From Euzebyales bacterium (GTDB taxonomy: Bacteria; Actinomycetota; Nitriliruptoria; Euzebyales; JAHELV01): a stretch of 33,734 nt of DNA. The position numbers were made by a program, and so were the translations under genes. Where the stretch lies: assembly GCA_036374135.1 (NCBI GenBank), contig DASUUK010000090.1:1-33734 (forward strand), given 5' to 3'. The notes below the pieces were generated by a model. That model made no database searches, was not told the origin of the DNA, and was given only the letters and a program-made list of their open reading frames with translations. Positions within the stretch are counted from its first letter, which is position 1. The number at the start of each line of letters is the position of its first letter. Below are positions 18,159-27,073 of the stretch, one piece after another.

Positions 18159-20069
18159 TCACATCGCCGTCTCGGACTGCGGGGCGTGGTGCGGCCCGTC
18201 GCCGTTGCTGCGCGGCACCTGGTCGGCGTCCAACTGCGCGTACTCCACGACGTTCGGCCTCAGCTCGACGCCGGTGTCGACGGGCACCGAGGCGTCGGTG
18301 TAGACGTAGCCGGCAAGCCGGACGCCCATCAGCTCCAGGCGACGGCGCAGCTCGCGAAGGTCGGTCAGGCTGGAGCCGTGCGGCACGACCACGAGCGCCC
18401 TGTCGACCGCCCGGAACGCCGCGGCCTGCGTGATCTCGAGCACCGACGGCAGGTTGATGACCACGAGGTCGTGGTGATCCGCGAACCGGTCGAGCACCGC
18501 TCGGACCTTCGCCGATCCGAAGACGTCGGGTAGCACCGCGTGGTCCGCGCCGACGCTGAGCACCGAGACGGTGGTGCCGTCACGGATCTCGATCCATCCG
18601 GCCACCTCGTCGACGGTCACCGACCCGTCGATCAGGTCGGCGAGGCCCGCGGCGGGATGGTGCCCGTACAGCTCGCTCACCCGCCGGGACACGTCACGTC
18701 CGGTGAGGTCACCGTCGACCAGACCGACGCGCAGGCCGGCCTGGCCGGCGGCGAGTGCGACGTTGACGGCCACGAGCGCGCTGGCATCCCCGCCCGTTGC
18801 CGAGACGCACGCGACGACCGAGGTGGGCTGCGAGGTCGCGCCGTACAGCTGCGAGACGTTGGTACCGGCACGACCATCCACGGGCCGGCGACCGAGCGCG
18901 GCGGCCAGCGTCCGGTAGGCGTTGGCCGACCCGGAACGTGGCTCGTCGAGGACGGGCACCTCCGCAGCCACACCACCGTCGCGTCCGCGACCACCCGGCC
19001 GCCACCGACGTCGGGTGCCGGCATCGCGCACGTCGACGAGCAGCGGAACGCCCAGGACGCCTGCCGCGGTCCGCGGATCTTCGACGCGCCGCGAGCGCTG
19101 ACTCACCACGTACGCCAACGCCGCACCGATCAGTGCGCCCAGCACCGTGGCGACGAGCGTCGCGGAGGTGAAGGGCACGCCCTCGCGGCGCCCCCGCCCT
19201 GCCGGGGCGAAGAACGCGACCGCGTTGCCGTTGAGCTGGGCCTCGACCTCCGCGTCGGTCCGCTGCGCCGTCAGCTCGCCGAGCATCCTCGCGCTGTCCC
19301 GCTGGCGACGGAGCAGCCGCCGGATGGTACCCGTGAGCGGGGCGTCGGAGCTGATGCGCGCGCTCAACCGGGTGCCCAGCTGGTCCGCCCGCTCGGCCAG
19401 CTCCTTGGTCGCCGCCAGCCGCCCGGACCCGCTGTTCTGCGCGCTGGCGCTGTCGCGCAGCCCCGCCAGGTCCGAGACGGTCCTGGCGATCTGCGCGTCG
19501 GTCGCGTGCGGCGCGTCCTCGACGGTGCGGGACCTCGCCACCCGGTTCTGCAGCGAGCGGATCTCGTTGACCGCCGTGGCGATCGCCTTGTCGAGCTGAT
19601 CGATCGTCGCCTCCGCACTGTCGGCGCGGGCCGCGCTGACGACGTCCTCGTAGGCCAGGCGCAGGGCCTCGGCGCCCGTTCGCGCGGTCTCGGCGTCCGC
19701 TGCCGCGAACCGCACCTCGACGAAGTTGCTCTCCGAGCTGGAGGTGATGGTGCGACCTTCGGTGATCTGACCAGCGGTGAGGTCGGCCGGTGGCGTGAGC
19801 GTGGGCGCAAGCTGACTGGCGCGTTCGGCCACGATGTCGGACTGCAGGATGGCGACCTGGTCGGCCACGTAGCGTTCGGGGTCGGTCGACTGGCTCTCGG
19901 CGGCCGTGTCCTGGACGATCAGGCTGGTCTTGGATACGTACCCGGCGGGCCCGGTCAGCGCGTACGCGGCACCGAGCAGGCCGAACACCAGCGCGCACCC
20001 GATCACGAGCAGCGGATGCCGCCGGATCGCGGTCAGCGGATCCGTCTCGGTCGGTTGGTCAGGTGTCAT
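18159..20069 (-). CDS. fused Wzz-type chain-length protein and degenerate bacterial tyrosine kinase (BY-kinase)
   Basis: The 636-residue membrane protein controls polymer length or export in related systems. Residues about 18-40 are the first membrane helix, followed by an extracytoplasmic coiled-coil-rich region (IDQLDKAIATAVNEIRSLQNRVA). A second helix lies near 301-322 (ATLVATVLGALIGAALAYVV). The cytoplasmic part has the MinD/BY-kinase fold, but its key motifs are altered. The Walker A position near residue 420 reads SATGGDASAL instead of GEGKST. The A' motif is VGLVDGDLTGRD. The Walker B position reads LVVINLPS, with Asn for the usual Asp. The C-terminal tail has a single Tyr and no tyrosine cluster. 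ATP-dependent autophosphorylation is therefore doubtful. The start ATG overlaps the flippase stop (ATGA). Confidence 0.87.
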   Translation of the reverse strand: MTPDQPTETDPLTAIRRHPLLVIGCALVFGLLGAAYALTGPAGYVSKTSLIVQDTAAESQSTDPERYVADQVAILQSDIVAERASQLAPTLTPPADLTAGQITEGRTITSSSESNFVEVRFAAADAETARTGAEALRLAYEDVVSAARADSAEATIDQLDKAIATAVNEIRSLQNRVARSRTVEDAPHATDAQIARTVSDLAGLRDSASAQNSGSGRLAATKELAERADQLGTRLSARISSDAPLTGTIRRLLRRQRDSARMLGELTAQRTDAEVEAQLNGNAVAFFAPAGRGRREGVPFTSATLVATVLGALIGAALAYVVSQRSRRVEDPRTAAGVLGVPLLVDVRDAGTRRRWRPGGRGRDGGVAAEVPVLDEPRSGSANAYRTLAAALGRRPVDGRAGTNVSQLYGATSQPTSVVACVSATGGDASALVAVNVALAAGQAGLRVGLVDGDLTGRDVSRRVSELYGHHPAAGLADLIDGSVTVDEVAGWIEIRDGTTVSVLSVGADHAVLPDVFGSAKVRAVLDRFADHHDLVVINLPSVLEITQAAAFRAVDRALVVVPHGSSLTDLRELRRRLELMGVRLAGYVYTDASVPVDTGVELRPNVVEYAQLDADQVPRSNGDGPHHAPQSETAM

Positions 20070-21637
20070 GTCGCCCGGCCCCCTTCGGCCGCCTCGACAG
20101 CCGTGTCAGCGTAGCGCTTCGCCACACCCGTCGGAGCATCGACGTCGTCGCGTCCGCGCGCCGCCGACAGCCCCACGGCCGGCACACGACCCCCCAGGCC
20201 CGGGATCGCGAGCCGTCCCAGCTCCAGCGCCTCGACCGCGGATCGTCGATCCAGGACCCACAGGGCGAGCACGTAGGTCGCCGCGCCGGTCGTGACGAGC
20301 ACGACGACCTGCCACACCAGCCCGACGTCCACCACGACCTGCTTGGTCGCGACGACCGCCCCGACCATCAGCCCGGACGCGACCGCGGGTCCCACCAACT
20401 GGCGCATGACGGCGGTGGGCCGCAGACCGATGAGCTTGTGGACCGCGTAGAACCACGCCGGGCTGACGGCGAACGTGACGACGGCCAGCGCTGTGGCGAC
20501 CGCCAGCACCCCCCACCGGACAGCGACCGCGAACGAGGCGACCTGCGCGACCGCCGTGACGCCCATCAGGACGACGCGCCACGACGGCTTGCCCAGCGCC
20601 TTGAGCACGGTGGGGTTGAGGAACCCGATCGACGTCGCGAGCCCGGCGAGGCCGAGCATGCGCATCACCGGGATGCTCTCGCTCCAGCCCGACCCGAACA
20701 TCAGCCGCGTGGCCTCGGGGGCGATCACCACGAGCCCGAGGAACGTCGGGAACGTCACGAGCGCGGCCAGGCGCATCGTGCGGTAGTACAAGCGACGGAC
20801 CCGCTCGTCGTGGTCCTGCACGCGCGAGAACGTGGGGAACGCGACGGACCCGATGACGGCGGTGCACATGTTGATCAGCAACCGCAGCACCCGGTAGGCG
20901 ACGACGTAGAAGCCCAACTGGGTCGGCCCCAGGAACAGGCCGATCATGAAGTTGTCGCTCTGTGTGTTGGCCAGCCGCAACGCGCGGAACCCGACGATGT
21001 TCGCGCCGAAGGGCAACATCTCCTTGACGTGCGGCCACGAGAACGACAGGCGCGGGCGCCAGTCGCTGGCGACCCACAGCGTGATGACGGCCACCACCTC
21101 GACGGTCAGCGTCTGGACGACGAGGCTCCACACGCCGGCGTCGAGCAGCGCAGCGGCGATGCCCGCGCCGCCGCCGACGACGACCGACACCAGCGACCGC
21201 AGCGTCAGGCTCGCGAAGGCGAACGTGCGGGTCAGCAGCGCGCGCTGGACCGTGCTCAGACCACTGACGGTCAGGGTGAGCGACAACGCCGCCAGGACCG
21301 GGCCGAGCGCCGGGTCACCGAACAGCGTGGCGATCACGGGCGACGCAGCCCCCAGCAGCACCGTGAGCACGACGCCGAGCGTCACGCTCGTCCAGAACGC
21401 GCCGTTGACGTGCTCGTCGTCGATGTCGGGCCGCTGGATGATCGCGTCGGCCATGCCCTGGTCGGCTGCGATCTTCAGAACGCTGGTGAACACCGTGGCC
21501 AGGGCGATGAGACCGAAGGCCTCCGGCGCGACCAACCGCGCCAGGACCGCGAACACGACCAGCGTCGCGATCTGGTAGCCCCAGTTCTCGAGCGCCGTCC
21601 AGTAGACGCCGCGCGCGGCCAGGCGACGGAGGGTCAT
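20066..21637 (-). CDS. lipid-linked repeat-unit flippase (Wzx/TuaB-like, MOP superfamily)
   Basis: The 523-residue polytopic protein would flip the undecaprenyl-linked repeat unit to the outer face of the membrane. It begins TLRRLAARGVYWTALENWG, the typical N-terminus of the TuaB/WzxC-type polysaccharide transporter family. VLARLVAPEAFGLIALATVF, LPFGANIVGFR and LGPTQLGFYVVAYRVLRL also match that family. About a dozen hydrophobic segments are present. ATG 21637 is chosen over a GTG at 21727: it matches the family start and lies 20 bases after the upstream glycosyltransferase stop, whereas the longer form would add an Arg-rich tail inside that gene. The C-terminal 60 residues are charged and Ala/Gly-rich. 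It overlaps the Wzz-kinase gene by four bases. Confidence 0.92.
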   Translation of the reverse strand: MTLRRLAARGVYWTALENWGYQIATLVVFAVLARLVAPEAFGLIALATVFTSVLKIAADQGMADAIIQRPDIDDEHVNGAFWTSVTLGVVLTVLLGAASPVIATLFGDPALGPVLAALSLTLTVSGLSTVQRALLTRTFAFASLTLRSLVSVVVGGGAGIAAALLDAGVWSLVVQTLTVEVVAVITLWVASDWRPRLSFSWPHVKEMLPFGANIVGFRALRLANTQSDNFMIGLFLGPTQLGFYVVAYRVLRLLINMCTAVIGSVAFPTFSRVQDHDERVRRLYYRTMRLAALVTFPTFLGLVVIAPEATRLMFGSGWSESIPVMRMLGLAGLATSIGFLNPTVLKALGKPSWRVVLMGVTAVAQVASFAVAVRWGVLAVATALAVVTFAVSPAWFYAVHKLIGLRPTAVMRQLVGPAVASGLMVGAVVATKQVVVDVGLVWQVVVLVTTGAATYVLALWVLDRRSAVEALELGRLAIPGLGGRVPAVGLSAARGRDDVDAPTGVAKRYADTAVEAAEGGRAT

Positions 21638-21657
21638 GACTGATCGGTCGCTCTCAC

Positions 21658-22845
21658 TCAGCCGCCCACGGCGACGTGGCGGGGACGCCGAGCGGAGCCT
21701 GCCCGCTCCGCGGCGACGGTGGACCACAGCTGCAGCGTCCGCTCCAACGTGGCGTCCAGTCCGAATGCGACGCTGCGGCGACGGGCGGCCTCACCCAGCT
21801 GTCGCCTGCGCTCGACGTCGTCGAGCAGTGTGTCGATCGCGCACGCCAAGGCGTCCACGTCGCCCCGAGGCACGATCATCCCCCCGTCGCCCACCGCATC
21901 GCTGCCGAAGACATCGGTCGCCACGATAGCGGCGCCGCAGGCCATCGCCTCGAGGAGGACCAGCGACATGCCCTCCCAGCGCGACGGTGCGATCACGATG
22001 TCCGCGGCCCGCAGCTGTGGGGCGGTGTCGGCCGCCTTGCCGTGCCACTCGATGCGGTCGGTCACACCGAGGGACCTTGCGAGTGACCGCAGGTGTGCGG
22101 CCTCGCCGACGGGCTGCTCGTCGCCCACCAGCCGCAGGCGCGCATCGGGGGCGCGCAGGCGCGCGAGCGCCCGGATCGCCACGTCCTGGCCCTTCTGCCG
22201 GCTCAGCCGCCCGACGCACACGATCAGGGGGGCCGTGGGGTCGCGCGGTGCGACCGGACCGTCGGGACAGAAGTGGTCGCGGTCGACTCCGTTGGGGACG
22301 ACCGTCATGTGGTCGGTCCGTGCACCCAGCACCGCGCGCCCGTGCGCGGCCTCGTGCTCGGAGACCGCGACGATCGCCTCGCAGCGGTCGCTGAGCCCGC
22401 GCTCGACCAGCCGGTAGAGGCCAGCGAGGCGTCCGCCCACCTGCCACGACCAGGAGTGCGGGGTGAACACGACGGCCGGTCGCCTACGCTTCGGCAGCGA
22501 CGCGATGGCGGCGCGGCCGACCGCGCCCGCCTTCGACGAGTGCAGGTGCACCACGTCGCGGTCCACAGCCAGGCGCCGCAGTGTCGCGACCGCGCGGACG
22601 TCGCGCGGCGCGGGGCGACGGTCGAGCTGTAGCGCGACATGCGACGCCCCGGTCGCTCGCACCCACTCGGCGAGCGGACCCTGGTCGCTGTCCGGGCACG
22701 CGACCACGACGTCATGTCCCGCCGCGACAGCGGCCTCGACCTGCTGGCGCACGCACACCGCGACGCCGTACTCGACGGGTTGCGACACGATCAGCACGTC
22801 GAGGCGCTCGCGCCCGCCGAACGCCTCCTGGACGTCAGTTGTCAT
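21658..22845 (-). CDS. GT4-family glycosyltransferase
   Basis: The 395-residue GT-B enzyme retains the GT4 signatures. The N-terminal acceptor domain has VEYGVAVCVRQQVEAA and VVHLHSSKAGAVG. VVPNGVDRDHF leads into the donor domain, with VGRLSRQKGQDVAIRA and the E-x7-E segment PSRWEGMSLVLLEAMACG near 300-317. It probably adds one sugar to the lipid-linked repeat unit at the cytoplasmic face. ATG 22845 begins TTDVQEAFGGRERLDVLIVS. The gene is separated by 132 bases from the upstream sulfotransferase, so it may have its own promoter, and lies 20 bases from the flippase. Donor and linkage cannot be deduced. Confidence 0.92.
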   Translation of the reverse strand: MTTDVQEAFGGRERLDVLIVSQPVEYGVAVCVRQQVEAAVAAGHDVVVACPDSDQGPLAEWVRATGASHVALQLDRRPAPRDVRAVATLRRLAVDRDVVHLHSSKAGAVGRAAIASLPKRRRPAVVFTPHSWSWQVGGRLAGLYRLVERGLSDRCEAIVAVSEHEAAHGRAVLGARTDHMTVVPNGVDRDHFCPDGPVAPRDPTAPLIVCVGRLSRQKGQDVAIRALARLRAPDARLRLVGDEQPVGEAAHLRSLARSLGVTDRIEWHGKAADTAPQLRAADIVIAPSRWEGMSLVLLEAMACGAAIVATDVFGSDAVGDGGMIVPRGDVDALACAIDTLLDDVERRRQLGEAARRRSVAFGLDATLERTLQLWSTVAAERAGSARRPRHVAVGG

Positions 22846-22977
22846 CGCCCTACCATCACACCTCGGCCGCCCGCATGGCGGTTCCCTGATGGACAGGTGC
22901 GCGTCACCATCCCGTCACACGCCAGTCCCCTTCAGGCGCACTCGGTGTCCGAGCGCGGGCCGGGTCGAACCGCTGGT

Positions 22978-23868
22978 TCAGCTGTCCGACGACAGCCAGT
23001 GCTGCAGGTCGCGCCCGATCAGCGCCTCGGTCCCGGCGATGTCGGCGCGGAAGTGGTCGGTCAGCTGCGCCCGCAGCGGGTCGGGCAGGGCGGGCGGGCG
23101 CTGGAGGTTGGCCGTACGGACCCGCCGTGCCAGGTTGCCGAGCCGCCGGGGGATCCACGGCTCGACCATCCGCTTGATGCGCTTGCTGGTCAGCACACGC
23201 TCGAACGCCATGTTGGCGGGCACACCGCCGACGTTGTGGGGGGTGTCGAGATCCGGCACGAACGTGTCGTCGACGCCCAGCGCGCGGTAGATCGCCTGCA
23301 CCGCCGCGGTGGTGTCCGACCGCAGCTCGTCGAACAGCTGGACGTGGATCTGCTCGGGCCGATAGGCGGCGTAGTAGCGCGTCAGGTGCTGGTGGTACCT
23401 GCCGACCCGCACCCAGTGGGAGTCCGCCTGCGCCCAGGGTGCGTCCACGGTCAGGTCGCGCTCGGGATCGAGGCGCCGGCCGCGCGTGCGCAGGTACATC
23501 TGGTAGTCCGAGTACGCACGGTCGACGGGGTTGCGCAGCACACAGACGATCTGGGCGTCCGGCAGCAGGCCCGCCATCCGCCCGGCGGCCTGCGGACACT
23601 CCAGGTAGATCGGCGAGATCTCACCGACCGCGGTGGCGCCGTCGGCGTCGGCGAACAGCCGCTCGTAGGCGTCCAGGCTGCGGACGGGGAACCGGTGCAG
23701 CTGCGGATCGCCGTAGCGCAGCCGGCCCGCGTCGTCGACGCCGTACGCGAAGAAGTTGGTCTCCTTCAGCGCGCTCATGTGGACCTGCGGGTGCTCGGCG
23801 AGGTACCAGTACAGCGCCGTCGTTCCGGCCTTTGGCGCGCCGATGACCACGAACGTCGGCAGCATCAC
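22978..23868 (-). CDS. sulfotransferase, NodH/heparan-sulfotransferase type (second of three)
   Basis: The 296-residue PAPS-dependent sulfotransferase is the clearest of the three. The 5'-phosphosulfate loop is VIGAPKAGTTALYWYL (about 8-23), followed by the family's KETNFF segment near 36. The 3'-phosphate site is VLRNPVDRAYSDYQMYL near 107-123. GRYHQHLTRYYAAY and IHVQLFDEL follow, as in carbohydrate O- and N-sulfotransferases. GTG 23868 and ATG 23865 overlap the upstream glycosyltransferase stop, so the two are coupled. It lies between two GT4 genes, strongly suggesting that the acceptor is the repeat unit or a precursor. Downstream of its stop, CTCGG-tgt-CCGAG at 22941-22953 may be a weak terminator. 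Confidence 0.92.
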   Translation of the reverse strand: MMLPTFVVIGAPKAGTTALYWYLAEHPQVHMSALKETNFFAYGVDDAGRLRYGDPQLHRFPVRSLDAYERLFADADGATAVGEISPIYLECPQAAGRMAGLLPDAQIVCVLRNPVDRAYSDYQMYLRTRGRRLDPERDLTVDAPWAQADSHWVRVGRYHQHLTRYYAAYRPEQIHVQLFDELRSDTTAAVQAIYRALGVDDTFVPDLDTPHNVGGVPANMAFERVLTSKRIKRMVEPWIPRRLGNLARRVRTANLQRPPALPDPLRAQLTDHFRADIAGTEALIGRDLQHWLSSDS

Positions 23869-24986
23869 ACCGTGTCGGCGGCCGCCCGCGCCTCGCGGTA
23901 CACGGCGTCGATGCCGGCGTGCATCACGGGCAGCGAGTAGCGGGTGAGCACGTGCTCCCTGGCGCGCTTGCCCAGATCACGCAATGCGCTGGGCGACATC
24001 TGGCGGTGCCGCGTGAGCTGCCGGGCCACCTCCGCGGCGTCCCCGACGGGGACCAGCGCGACGAAGTCGGCATCGTCGACCAGTTCGCGGTGCGGGGGGA
24101 TGTCCGACAGGATCACCGGACACCGCGCTGCCATCGCCTCGATCACCGCGACGGGCAGGCCCTCGCCGTGTGACGTCGACACCATCACGTCGGCGGCAGC
24201 GCACCGGACGAACACCTCCTCACGCGGGACCAGCCCGGTGAGCGTGACACGGTCGTCCAGACCCAGCTCACGGATGCGCGCGCGGATGGTCCCCTCGAGC
24301 GCGCCGGCACCGATCAGCACCAGACGGCTGCGGTCGTCAGCCGTCGCCGCGAACGCGTCGAGCAGTGTGGCATGGTCCTTGACCGGTTCGAGTCGGTTGA
24401 CGCACACGACGGTGAACACGCTGTCGTCGCGGGTGACCGGCGTGGCGTCCAGCGCGCGATCGACGCGGTCCATGTCAGCGGCGTTCTGCACGACCCGCCA
24501 GCGGCCACGCACCAGCCGCTTGGCGAGCCGCGGCATGCTGTCATAGGCGGCTCGGCTGCAGAACACCAGGCGGGTGAACCCTGCCAACGCGATCAGCATG
24601 AGCGCCTGGTTGCGCAGTGAGTAGTCGTGGAACGAGTCCTGCACGGTGTACACGAGCGCGGGCCGCAGTCGTCGGTAGCGCAAGGTCGCCAGGAGGGTCA
24701 CGATGACCAGCGCGCCCGTCTGCGGCGCGTGGACGTGCACGACGTCGTATGGTCCGCCGTCCAGCGCCGAGCGCAACGCACGCACGAAGCCCGCGAGCGA
24801 CCCGTCGCCCGGGAACAGCGCGATCGCCGGCGGGGGCGTCAGCTTCGGCTCGAGGTACGTGCAGATCGACAGGTCGCGCACGCCGACCATCGGCAGGCAG
24901 TGCTCGTTGTACTGGCCGTTGGCCTCGCCGAGGTTCAGGATGACGTGCAGGACGCGAAGCTGTCGGTCGTCACCGTCGCGTGTCAC
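23865..24986 (-). CDS. GT4-family glycosyltransferase
   Basis: The protein is about 373 residues. GT4 features are LRVLHVILNLGEANGQ near the N-terminus, YDVVHVHAPQTGAL, VVCVNRLEPVKDHATLLDAF at the start of the donor domain, and the E-x7-E segment STSHGEGLPVAVIEAMAARC. GTG 24986 is chosen because it has GGAG eight bases upstream and leaves only nine residues before the first beta strand; the frame stays open to 25082 but the extra residues are Arg/Pro-rich and unlike the family. It overlaps the upstream P-loop kinase by 17 bases and the downstream sulfotransferase by a few bases, so all three form one translational unit. Donor and acceptor are unknown. Confidence 0.9.
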   Translation of the reverse strand: MTRDGDDRQLRVLHVILNLGEANGQYNEHCLPMVGVRDLSICTYLEPKLTPPPAIALFPGDGSLAGFVRALRSALDGGPYDVVHVHAPQTGALVIVTLLATLRYRRLRPALVYTVQDSFHDYSLRNQALMLIALAGFTRLVFCSRAAYDSMPRLAKRLVRGRWRVVQNAADMDRVDRALDATPVTRDDSVFTVVCVNRLEPVKDHATLLDAFAATADDRSRLVLIGAGALEGTIRARIRELGLDDRVTLTGLVPREEVFVRCAAADVMVSTSHGEGLPVAVIEAMAARCPVILSDIPPHRELVDDADFVALVPVGDAAEVARQLTRHRQMSPSALRDLGKRAREHVLTRYSLPVMHAGIDAVYREARAAADTV

Positions 24987-25761
24987 GGGTGTCTCCGATG
25001 TCCGGGGCCGGACGTGGCCCCTCCTGTATCCATGTCCTGTCGGCGGTGAGCTCGGCCACCAGCTGCGCAACATCCATGGCACTGGTGTCGAAGCGTCGCA
25101 CCGCCGGCGCGCCCGCCGCCGCGATGCGGTCCAGGACCTGGCCGAAGAGCCGGCGGTAGCGGGTGATGAACTGCAGCCCGACCTCGCCGGCGCCCTTGAC
25201 CGTGTGGGCCTGCGGTCGCTGGTCGATGCGCGCTCGCAGCACGGCGTCGGGTGCGTCGAGCCACACCACCGCTGTCAGCGTCCGCAGCCACCGGGACAGC
25301 ATCGTGTCCCACCAGCGTTGGAACGCCCGGGTCGTCGTGACGCCGCGGTCCTGCGCCCTGAGCCGCACGAGGGCGTAGATCGGTCCCTGATCGAGCACGA
25401 CCACGCCGTCGATCCCGGCGTACCGGCGGCGCAGGAACCGGTCCCAGGCCGTGACGTATGCCATGAGCTTGACGTCCGGCCAGCTCAGCCGCGGCCGGCG
25501 CACCACGTTGGCGGCCAGGACCGGCAGCAGACGCGGGAGCCCGCGCAGCGCGTGGGCCAGGTGTGCCGGGCGTCGGGTACGGATGAACGCGCCGCGCCGG
25601 TAGTGGTCGTGAGCGCACAGCGCCGCGGACAGCGTCGACTTGCCGGCCCCGGCGACACCGAGGATCTCGACGAGCTGCGGGGAGCCGGCGGCGCGCCACG
25701 AGGACGCGGGCGTCCGCGCCGGTCGTGCCGCGCGTGGCATCCGCGCTGTCGTCATGGTCAT
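24970..25761 (-). CDS. P-loop kinase-like protein (thymidylate-kinase superfamily type)
   Basis: The 263-residue protein has Walker A VEILGVAGAGKSTLSAAL near residues 31-48 and GVVVLDQGPIYALVRLRAQ near 122-140, the equivalent of the kinase DR region. WLDAPDAVLRARIDQRPQAH near 165-184 includes the lid arginines. Its plan and length match the protein at 14869-15660, though sequence identity is low. The ATG at 25761 has GGGAG five bases upstream and is preferred over a longer GTG form to 25842. TATGCT at 25804-25809 on this strand may be its -10. It heads the seven-gene minus run ending in galE. Phosphorylation of a sugar, lipid or nucleotide in the polysaccharide pathway is inferred from context only. 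Confidence 0.78.
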   Translation of the reverse strand: MTMTTARMPRAARPARTPASSWRAAGSPQLVEILGVAGAGKSTLSAALCAHDHYRRGAFIRTRRPAHLAHALRGLPRLLPVLAANVVRRPRLSWPDVKLMAYVTAWDRFLRRRYAGIDGVVVLDQGPIYALVRLRAQDRGVTTTRAFQRWWDTMLSRWLRTLTAVVWLDAPDAVLRARIDQRPQAHTVKGAGEVGLQFITRYRRLFGQVLDRIAAAGAPAVRRFDTSAMDVAQLVAELTADRTWIQEGPRPAPDIGDTRDTRR

Positions 25762-25972
25762 CGACTCCCGCCCGCTCGTCGCTGCCCCGGCGACGTCCGC
25801 GCAAGCATAGCGGTGGTCGACGGGCCCATCGGCGCGGACCACGTGGCCATGACGACGCGCTACGATGCCACGTCATCGGGTCGTGTCGGGCGGGACGCAG
25901 TGGTCGAGGCGGCCATGAAGCCGGCCAGGATCGGGTCGATCGACCACGGACGACGTCACCGGGGAAGCTCCA

Positions 25973-27073
25973 GTGGAACGCACGCGATATGCGGTCTTCG
26001 CGCCGAACATGGCGGGCGGCGGCGCCGAGCGCGCGGCCGTGCAGCTGGCCTCGGGGCTCGCCCAGCGCGGGTTCCACACCGACCTCGTCCTGGCGTCGGC
26101 GGACGGGCCGCGCATGGCGGAGGTCCCCGACACCGTCGACGTGGTCGACCTCCGGGCGCGCCGGGTCCTGACCAGCGTGCCCGCACTCGTGCGCTACCTG
26201 CGCCGCACGCGCCCAGCGGCCATGGCGTCGGTGCTCGACCATGCCAACGTCGCCGCACTGGTGGCCGCGCGCCTCGCCGGATCCCCGACCCGGCTGGTCG
26301 TCGTGGAGCAGAACAACCTCAGCTCGGCGGCGGGCAACGGCAAGTCCCGGCGCGACCGCATGATGCCCAGGTTCGTGGGACGCTTCTACCCCTGGGCGCA
26401 CTGCGTCGCCGGGGTGTCGGCCGGCGTCATCGACGACCTCCGGTCGCTGATCAACACCGTTCCCGACGAGCGGTACCGCGTCATCCACAACCCGATCGTC
26501 ACGCCCGAGCTGATCGCGAAGGCACAGGCGCCCGCGGCCCATCGCTGGTTCGATCGCGACGAGCCGGTGTTCGTCGCGGCCGGCCGCCTGCGCCCACAGA
26601 AGGACTTCCCGACCCTGATCGACGCGTTCCACCGTGTGCGGTCGACGCGTCACGCACGCCTGATGATCCTCGGCGAGGGCCCGGACCGGACGGCGCTGGA
26701 GGCGCAGATCCGGCGTCTGGGCCTCGACGACGACGTGGAGCTGCACGGGTACACCGACAACCCGTACCGGTTCTTCGCGCGGGCCACGGCGTTCGTGCTG
26801 TCGTCGCGGTGGGAGGGGCTGCCCACCGTGCTGATCGAGGCGCTCAGTTGCGGCGCCCCGGTGGTCGCGACCGACTGTCCCAACGGGCCGGACGAGATCC
26901 TGGCCGGTGGCCGGTACGGGCGGTTGGTGCCGGTGGGGGACACGGCGGCGATCGCGGCAGGGCTCGAGGCCGCACTCGACGGCGAGCTGTCGCGCCCGCC
27001 TGAACACAGCTGGCGTCCGTACACGGTCGACGCGGTCGTCGACGACTACCTCGACGCGTTCGCCGGGAGCTGA
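25973..27073 (+). CDS. GT4-family glycosyltransferase
   Basis: The 366-residue GT-B enzyme has FAPNMAGGGAERAAVQLASG at the N-terminus, a common GT4 opening. VVEQNNLSS, VIHNPIV, VAAGRLRPQKDFPTLIDAF and LMILGEGPDRTALE follow, then the E-x7-E segment SSRWEGLPTVLIEALSCG. TDCPNGPDEIL resembles galactosyl- and GalNAc-type GT4 members such as those in O-antigen loci. The GTG start has GGGGAAG upstream. The stop overlaps the polymerase start (TGATG), so the two are coupled. It is divergent from the P-loop kinase across about 210 bases that should hold both promoters; only weak -10 candidates (TACGAT at 25861) are visible there. Confidence 0.92.
   Translation: MERTRYAVFAPNMAGGGAERAAVQLASGLAQRGFHTDLVLASADGPRMAEVPDTVDVVDLRARRVLTSVPALVRYLRRTRPAAMASVLDHANVAALVAARLAGSPTRLVVVEQNNLSSAAGNGKSRRDRMMPRFVGRFYPWAHCVAGVSAGVIDDLRSLINTVPDERYRVIHNPIVTPELIAKAQAPAAHRWFDRDEPVFVAAGRLRPQKDFPTLIDAFHRVRSTRHARLMILGEGPDRTALEAQIRRLGLDDDVELHGYTDNPYRFFARATAFVLSSRWEGLPTVLIEALSCGAPVVATDCPNGPDEILAGGRYGRLVPVGDTAAIAAGLEAALDGELSRPPEHSWRPYTVDAVVDDYLDAFAGS

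Noticed and set aside
20063-21643. Plus-strand frame of 526 residues opposite the flippase
   Set aside because: It is a His/Asp/Arg-rich mirror of the membrane-protein codons; the flippase on the minus strand has family motifs.
14869-25761. APS kinase (PAPS supply) among the P-loop proteins
   Set aside because: None of the four P-loop proteins shows the APS-kinase loop or downstream motifs; PAPS supply must be encoded elsewhere.
24703-27003. Open frames of 766 (plus) and 674 (minus) residues across 24703-27007
   Set aside because: Both cross several well-supported genes with clear motifs (GT4, P-loop kinase, GT4) in other frames, and are low-complexity Arg/Gly/Pro/Ala sequence.
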